A stretch of 12,034 nucleotides of DNA, taken from Tritrichomonas foetus. Its lineage: Eukaryota; Parabasalia; Tritrichomonadida; Tritrichomonadidae. Both the position numbers and the translations under genes were made by a program. Position 1 is the first letter of the stretch; each line of letters begins with the position of its first letter. The stretch is from positions 1 through 12,034 of the forward strand of contig MLAK01001015.1 in assembly GCA_001839685.1 (NCBI GenBank). The letters are read 5' to 3'. Below, piece after piece: positions 7,735-12,034 of this stretch. The notes beneath the pieces were generated by a model, which saw only the letters and a list, made by a program, of their open reading frames with translations, did not search any database and was not told the origin of the DNA.

Positions 7735-8088
7735 AATAATAGGCAAACAATAAAAAAAATAATCGTTTCGAGCCTTTTGCCTTCTGCTTTAATTTTTAGG
7801 TCCATATTCACCATGTTTAAAACATACCAAAGGAGGTGGAATTCGCGTGACTCTAAATTTGCATCTTCTGATTAACCACATTTTATATCATTGATTCTCA
7901 AACCTAAATTGATAGGATATTTAGCCTTTACTTTCTGACGGAAATCCAATGATTTTATATATCAAAACGTTTTGAGAATCTTTAAGGTTAATTTCTTTCA
8001 AAAAGATTTTATTTCGGCTTCAAATTTCAAATCATATTTCTATATACACTCAAATATACTGAATTTTTCTGTATATTTAAAAATGTAA
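7735..8088 (+). pseudogene. Possible decayed coding tract
   Basis: One frame runs for 117 codons with only two internal stops (TAA at 7873, TGA at 7936) before the TAA at 8086. Fragments such as FKTYQRRWNSRDSKF and FQKDFISASNFKSYFYIH read protein-like. At this base composition about nine stops would be expected in this length, but six frames over 4 kb were scanned by eye, so the support is modest. No family is recognised. Confidence 0.2.
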
Positions 8089-8790
8089 ATCTATTGATTT
8101 TTGAATAAATTGATAAAATAAATAGATGTATACAAACTAACTAGCTCTAGATGTAGAAGACTATTGAGAGATCTAAATGGATAATTGTTGATATTATTGT
8201 CATCTAAAAATTATTTAATTGTAATCCTATTAATAATATATAAATATTATAATTTAAAAATCAAGATACAGAGAAAACCAAATCCAAAAAAAAATTGTGA
8301 GAAAAAAATAAACCCAACAGAAATTTCTGAGAATTATTGAGATAAAAAGTGATTTTATAGCATTAATATCTTGATTATTTCTTATCATAAATCGTGCTTT
8401 TTATTATCATATGACCCTCCATCGAAAATTATAATGTTTTCCAAAATACAAAAATGAAGTATAAAAAAATATTAATAATTTTGATATAAATATAAAAAAT
8501 TTAGGCATCAATGAGAAGATTACGAATGTTTTGCTATCTAAATGGCGAGTCATCAGAAAAGTCACTTGGCATCGAGTCTGGAAAAAAACATATTGGATTC
8601 CATTTTTCTTGATTTGGTCTTTCAATCGTTGTATCTGTATCCCTGCTTGAGAATGTGCTGTTGAGGACTGCCAGTCTATTTTCTTCATATACAAAAATTT
8701 TATGACAGAAAAGATTTCAATACATTCATATTTGTCAAATGGAAATTGAATTAATTCAACATCACTGAGTTAAAACTATCAAAATTTTCG

Positions 8791-8810
8791 CGATTTTTAA
8801 TTAAAAATCG
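8791..8810. repeat. Perfect 20-base palindrome
   Basis: The sequence CGATTTTTAATTAAAAATCG equals its own reverse complement with no spacer. Outside it, CTATC (8776-8780) and GATAG (8810-8814) add a looser outer pair. It may be a binding site for a dimeric protein or a cruciform-prone site. It also lies inside the possibly decayed minus-strand tract. Confidence 0.6.
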
Positions 8811-9396
8811 ATAGAAGAAGTGTAAATAGAATTATGGGAAGCAGTATTATAATCTTTGTGATTCTTGGAAAAAAAGCTTCTCACAATTTTTTTTTAGGCT
8901 TTCTCCAAAATCGCTCTTTTTTCGGTTTAATTGTTGCAAAATTTCAAAACTATGAATAAATATGGCTCATAACTATAAAAAATAGATTTAACAATTGACT
9001 GAAAGCTGTTCACCCGAAAACTGAAACAATAGCTTCTTCAGAATCATTTTCGAAATATTTTTGAATTCGGCCATTTGCGAAGTTTGCGATAAGGGAAATT
9101 TTCGTCATTCTTTTAGCTATTTGGGTTTTGATTTTTGACTGATGGTATTAAGTAATACTGATGATAAGGATCATTTTAGTGATTTCGTACGTTAAGACTA
9201 TTTGGTTTGTATACATCTAAATAAATCCATCCATATCTGTTTACCTCACTTCGCATGGTTTCTACATTATAGAAGAATTAAAAGCTGGTTAAATCAATAA
9301 ATATGCGATCTTAATTAATATTCCAACAATGAAAAATCGATTTCATCTCTTGAAAGTCATTTTTTAGATTCATGTTCAAATTTGATAAATTACGAT

Positions 9397-9406
9397 TGTG
9401 ATCACA
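9397..9406. repeat. 10-base palindrome
   Basis: TGTGATCACA is a perfect palindrome flanked by near-matching CGAT and TCG. At this length chance is a fair explanation, and it is listed mainly for completeness. No eukaryotic factor is implied. Confidence 0.3.
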
Positions 9407-9633
9407 TCGATCTATCAAACTCCGTTTTTCTAAAAATTTCAAAAGTAGTTTTGAAAAATTGTATGATATAGAAAAAATCGACTGAAATCATACAAAATTA
9501 AAAACTCAATAATAAGATCTTTTTTAAAAGTCATCAGTTCTTTTTGTGAGTGATTTACAATTACTTCTGAAATTTTTCAGAGAGTTTTCTGAAGGTTTAT
9601 GATCTATTCTGGATAAGAAATGGAATGATGAAA

Positions 9634-9646
9634 TCATTTCACTTTT
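9634..9646 (+). promoter_or_regulatory. Initiator-like motifs of the phosphonate gene
   Basis: Two overlapping matches to the trichomonad initiator pattern TCA-pyrimidine-T/A occur, TCATT (9634-9638) and TCACT (9639-9643). Their A positions, 9636 and 9641, would give leaders of 29 and 24 bases. The second is followed by a pyrimidine-rich stretch and is the better candidate. The function is inferred from Trichomonas vaginalis. Confidence 0.45.
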
Positions 9647-9648
9647 AA

Positions 9649-9663
9649 TTTTCCTAAGGAAAA
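9649..9663. promoter_or_regulatory. 15-base palindrome just before the phosphonate start codon
   Basis: TTTTCCT and AGGAAAA are exact reverse complements around a single central A, ending two bases before the ATG. A one-base loop cannot form as an RNA hairpin, so if functional it would more likely be a DNA-binding site downstream of the transcription start. Confidence 0.35.
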
Positions 9664-9664
9664 C

Positions 9665-11533
9665 ATGTCAATCAAAGCTGTTATCTTTGACTGGGCTGGC
9701 ACAACCATCGATTATGGATGCTTTGCACCACTCCGCGGCTTCGTCGATGGCTTCAAAACAAAAGGCGTCGACATTACAATGGAAGAAGCACGTAAACCAA
9801 TGGGCCTTCTCAAACTCGATCATACACGTGCTATCGCTAACTTCCCACGTGTCCGCGAAGAATTCAAACGCGTCAACGGCCGCGATATCACCGAACAAGA
9901 TGTCAACGAAATCTACGAAGTTTTCAGCAAGACGCTCTTGAGCAACATCCTTAACTACTCCACAGTTAAAGAAGAAGTTGTCGACACAGTCAACAGTTTG
10001 AAGGCCAAAGGACTCAAAATCGGTTCAACAACAGGATACACACGTGAAATGATGAACCAAATCATCGAGCGCGTTGCTGCACAAGGTTATTCACCAGATT
10101 CCTGCGTTTGCGCTGACGAGGTTCCAAAGGGACGTCCATTCCCATACATGGTCTGGCGAAACTTGACCAATCTCGAAATTTCAAACACTCGTGAAGTTGT
10201 CAAAGTTGGTGATACAGTTTCCGATATCAAAGAGGGAACAGAATCAAACTGCTGGTCAGTTGGCGTCATCATGGGATCAAGCGAACTCGGCCTTACTGAA
10301 GAAGAGGTTGCTGCAATCTCACCAGAAAAGCTTGAAGTTGAAAAGGCTCGTGTTCGTGCAATCTACTATGAAGCTGGCGCTGATTATGTCATCGACAAAA
10401 TGGGAGAACTTCCAGCAGTCATTGCTGACATTGAAAGACGCCTTAAACAAAACGAACCACACCTCCTTTTGACCCCAGGACCACTCACAACAAAGGCCAG
10501 CGTCAAGAATGCAATGTTCGCTGACCACTGCACATGGGACGATGAATACAAGGAAATCACAACACAAGTTATGAATGATATCACACAGATCAGTGCAAAC
10601 AATGATTATGTTACAGTTCTTCTTCAAGGAAGTGGCTCATATGCTGTTGAAGCTATGATCCAAAGCTTCACCAACGATGATGAAGAAACACTCATCATCA
10701 CAAACGGTGAATACGGAAGGAGAATGGTTCAACAAGCCAAAGATGCTCGCAAGAAATTCTCCGTTCTTGAATTCGACATGTGCACAGCTGTTGATCCAGA
10801 AGCTGTTGCAAAGAGGCTCGATGAGAATCCAAACATTAAAGCAGTTTTCGTTGTCCACAGTGAAACAACAACTGGTTTAATCAACCCAATCAACGAAATC
10901 GCACCAATTGTCAAAAGCAGAGGAAAGGCTCTTTTCGTTGACACAATGTCCAGCTTTGCTGCTTATGATATCGATGTAGTCAAATTAGACATTGATGCTA
11001 TTGCTGCAAGTGCTAACAAGTGTCTTGAAGGTCTTCCAGGACTTGCTTTCATCATTGCTAAGAGGTCAGTTGTTGAAGCATCAAAGGGACGTTCAAAGTC
11101 ACACTGCCTTGATGTTTATGACCAATACCTTGGACTCTATCCAGGTGGTGGAAAGTTCAGATTTACATCACCAACAAACATCCTTCTTGCTCTCCAACAA
11201 GCAATCCTTGAATTCAAGCACGAGGGTGGTCTCGCTGTTCGTCGCGCACGTTACCAAGAAAACCACCGCAGACTCGTTGCTGGAATGGCCAAGCATGGAA
11301 TTACACCAATTATCAAGCCAGAATGGCAATCTTACATCATCACAACATTCGACCTCGGAAACATCAACTTCTCAAAGATGTATAGCATGCTCAAAGAAAA
11401 TGGTTATGTCATCTATCCAGGTAAGCTCACAAACCATCCAACATTCCGTATTGGCACAATCGGAAACATCTATCCACACCAAATCGATCGCCTTTGCGAA
11501 TTGGTTGGTGAATATCTTGCTGCTAACAAATAA
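9665..11533 (+). CDS. phnX-phnW: Fused phosphonoacetaldehyde hydrolase / 2-aminoethylphosphonate transaminase
   Basis: The 622-residue protein joins two enzymes. Residues 1-260 are PhnX, a HAD-family hydrolase. They carry FDWAGTT with nucleophile Asp9, the Schiff-base lysine Lys50 in MGLLKLDH, GSTTGYTREMM (120-130) and VGDTVSDIKEG with Asp183 and Asp187. After a short linker (about 258-266), residues 267-622 are PhnW, a class V (alanine-glyoxylate type) PLP enzyme. They carry LLLTPGPLTT, the phosphate-binding GSGS (323-326), Asp426 in FVDTMSSF, the PLP lysine Lys452 in SANKCLEGLPG, and Arg595 in TFRIGTIG. PhnW moves the amino group of 2-aminoethylphosphonate to pyruvate, giving alanine and phosphonoacetaldehyde. 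PhnX splits the C-P bond to acetaldehyde and phosphate. All key residues are present, so both halves should be active. No targeting signal is seen, so it is probably cytosolic. Codons are G/C-richer than in the neighbours, consistent with strong expression or bacterial origin. Confidence 0.95.
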   Translation: MSIKAVIFDWAGTTIDYGCFAPLRGFVDGFKTKGVDITMEEARKPMGLLKLDHTRAIANFPRVREEFKRVNGRDITEQDVNEIYEVFSKTLLSNILNYSTVKEEVVDTVNSLKAKGLKIGSTTGYTREMMNQIIERVAAQGYSPDSCVCADEVPKGRPFPYMVWRNLTNLEISNTREVVKVGDTVSDIKEGTESNCWSVGVIMGSSELGLTEEEVAAISPEKLEVEKARVRAIYYEAGADYVIDKMGELPAVIADIERRLKQNEPHLLLTPGPLTTKASVKNAMFADHCTWDDEYKEITTQVMNDITQISANNDYVTVLLQGSGSYAVEAMIQSFTNDDEETLIITNGEYGRRMVQQAKDARKKFSVLEFDMCTAVDPEAVAKRLDENPNIKAVFVVHSETTTGLINPINEIAPIVKSRGKALFVDTMSSFAAYDIDVVKLDIDAIAASANKCLEGLPGLAFIIAKRSVVEASKGRSKSHCLDVYDQYLGLYPGGGKFRFTSPTNILLALQQAILEFKHEGGLAVRRARYQENHRRLVAGMAKHGITPIIKPEWQSYIITTFDLGNINFSKMYSMLKENGYVIYPGKLTNHPTFRIGTIGNIYPHQIDRLCELVGEYLAANK

Positions 11534-11534
11534 A
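11531..11534 (+). terminator. TAAA poly(A)-type signal overlapping the stop codon
   Basis: The TAA stop of the fusion gene is the first three bases of TAAA. Overlap of the stop codon with the UAAA polyadenylation signal is a known trichomonad arrangement. The overlap is seen; its use is inferred. Confidence 0.45.
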
Positions 11535-12034
11535 TAGAATATATTTTTTCATAATAAATTAATTTTGTCGACAAAGTTTTCATTTTTTTCATTTTTCTTT
11601 ATTGAAAACTTTAAAAAATTTAAATTAAATGTAATTTAAGTCACTGAAGAAAAACAAAAAAACAATAACAATGGATACTGCAGAATTAAGTATATAATAC
11701 ATTGATATTTGAGATATATAAATTGGATCAGAAAGACACAAAATAATTCTGATTGGCTAGCATCTGAATTTGCAGTTTTCATGAAAAAGCTCGTTTAAAT
11801 ACGTTGGATGGAAAAATTAAAAAAAGAAATATTAGAGAGATATATGTCGTATTATACGTCCGAACTTCTGGCAGGCAATAATGAGCAAAAACAGAACACC
11901 AGAAACGAAAACTAAAAACATTCAAAACATTTCACATATAGAACGACCCCCACCACTGACATCATAAATTTTTCATTAATGATTTCAGAAATGAACTGGT
12001 GAAAGATTAGAAATAAAACTGATTTCATTTTTTA
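11534..12034. other. AT-rich spacer after the phosphonate gene
   Basis: No gene is recognised on either strand. The first 100 bases are rich in T and A runs, as expected for a 3' flank. Near 11856-11920 and 11946-11958 the base composition rises in G and C for short stretches, without an open frame of note. A short TTCTGG/CCAGAA pair there is within chance. Confidence 0.5.

Larger units (their letters stand above)
8501..9637 (-). pseudogene. Possible decayed membrane-protein gene, frameshifted
   Basis: On the minus strand a chain of overlapping open runs, each ending near where the next begins in another frame, reads like one broken protein. The runs are about 9637-9527 (starts MISSFHFLSRIDHK), 9576-9442 (KISEVIVNHSQKELM), 9487-9314 (58 codons, with LEKRSLIDRCDHNRNLSN), 9277-9179 (EVNRYGWIYLDVYKP), 9147-9013 (45 codons, with ISLIANFANGRIQKYF), 8966-8850 (LNRKKSDFGES) and 8698-8537 (VYEENRLAVLNSTFSSRD). 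A hydrophobic helix-like run (ITKIIILLPIILFTLLLS) lies near 8870-8820. No family is recognised. At this AT content, choosing the best of three frames gives chance runs of about 40 codons, so stop spacing alone does not prove a gene. A 95-codon frame (8694-8407) competes at the left end. Confidence 0.3.
5577..9664. other. 4.1 kb gap without a confident gene
   Basis: The region lies between the divergent starts of the exportin gene (-) and the phosphonate fusion gene (+). It is very AT-rich. The longest open frames are 90-111 codons, and none shows a known family. A 66-codon minus-strand frame (6557-6357) and a 95-codon minus-strand frame (8694-8407) are open but unrecognised. The region holds two perfect 13-base inverted repeats, a 20-base palindrome, a GC-rich 12-base palindrome and an 11-base tandem duplication. 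Three tracts read like broken coding sequence; all are given separately. No tRNA, rRNA or transposase was recognised. Confidence 0.6.

Noticed and set aside
8131..8148. ACTAACTAG, similar to the trichomonad intron branch and 3' splice motif
   Set aside because: The consensus has ACTAAC followed by ACACAG. No GTATGT donor lies at a fitting distance, and no exons flank it.
9397..9406. TGTGATCACA as a bacterial CRP-type site
   Set aside because: The DNA is eukaryotic, and a 10-base palindrome is compatible with chance.
9668..9941. Open frames on both strands within the phosphonate fusion gene
   Set aside because: They are shadows of a strongly supported coding sequence.

Overview
The window looks like nuclear DNA of a parabasalid protist, most likely a trichomonad of the Tritrichomonas type. 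Four points support this. The genes are intronless and lie in very AT-rich spacers, and the standard code applies, with TGA and TAA as stops. Two genes carry a TCA-pyrimidine initiator-like motif 10-25 bases before the ATG. The stop codon of the last gene sits inside a TAAA poly(A)-type signal. The species call is inference.

Layout. Bases 1-505 are spacer that opens with a GC-rich inverted repeat. At 506-1432 (+) is a leucine-rich-repeat protein with an acidic tail, of a type common in trichomonads. After a 0.6 kb spacer, 2041-2475 (+) encodes TRAPPC1/Bet5, a small longin-fold subunit of the TRAPP vesicle-tethering complex. Convergent to it, 2847-5576 (-) encodes a 909-residue exportin-1 (CRM1)-like karyopherin. 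The 371-base gap between these two 3' ends holds a strong inverted repeat. A 4.1 kb stretch (5577-9664) has no confident gene. It contains several perfect inverted repeats and palindromes, a tandem duplication, and three tracts that may be remains of decayed genes. At 9665-11533 (+) is the most striking gene, a 622-residue fusion of phosphonoacetaldehyde hydrolase (PhnX) and 2-aminoethylphosphonate:pyruvate transaminase (PhnW). The last 500 bases are AT-rich spacer.

The genes do not form one pathway. The LRR protein, TRAPP subunit and exportin are ordinary eukaryotic cell-biology genes. The PhnX-PhnW fusion is a complete two-step catabolic route in one chain. It would turn 2-aminoethylphosphonate plus pyruvate into alanine, acetaldehyde and phosphate, and it probably came from bacteria. 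Its codon choice is richer in G and C than its neighbours, and arginine codon use differs between its two halves.

The main structural observation is four perfect 13-14 bp inverted repeats with 22-30 base spacers, spread over three different spacers. No mobile element, CRISPR array, tRNA or rRNA gene was recognised.
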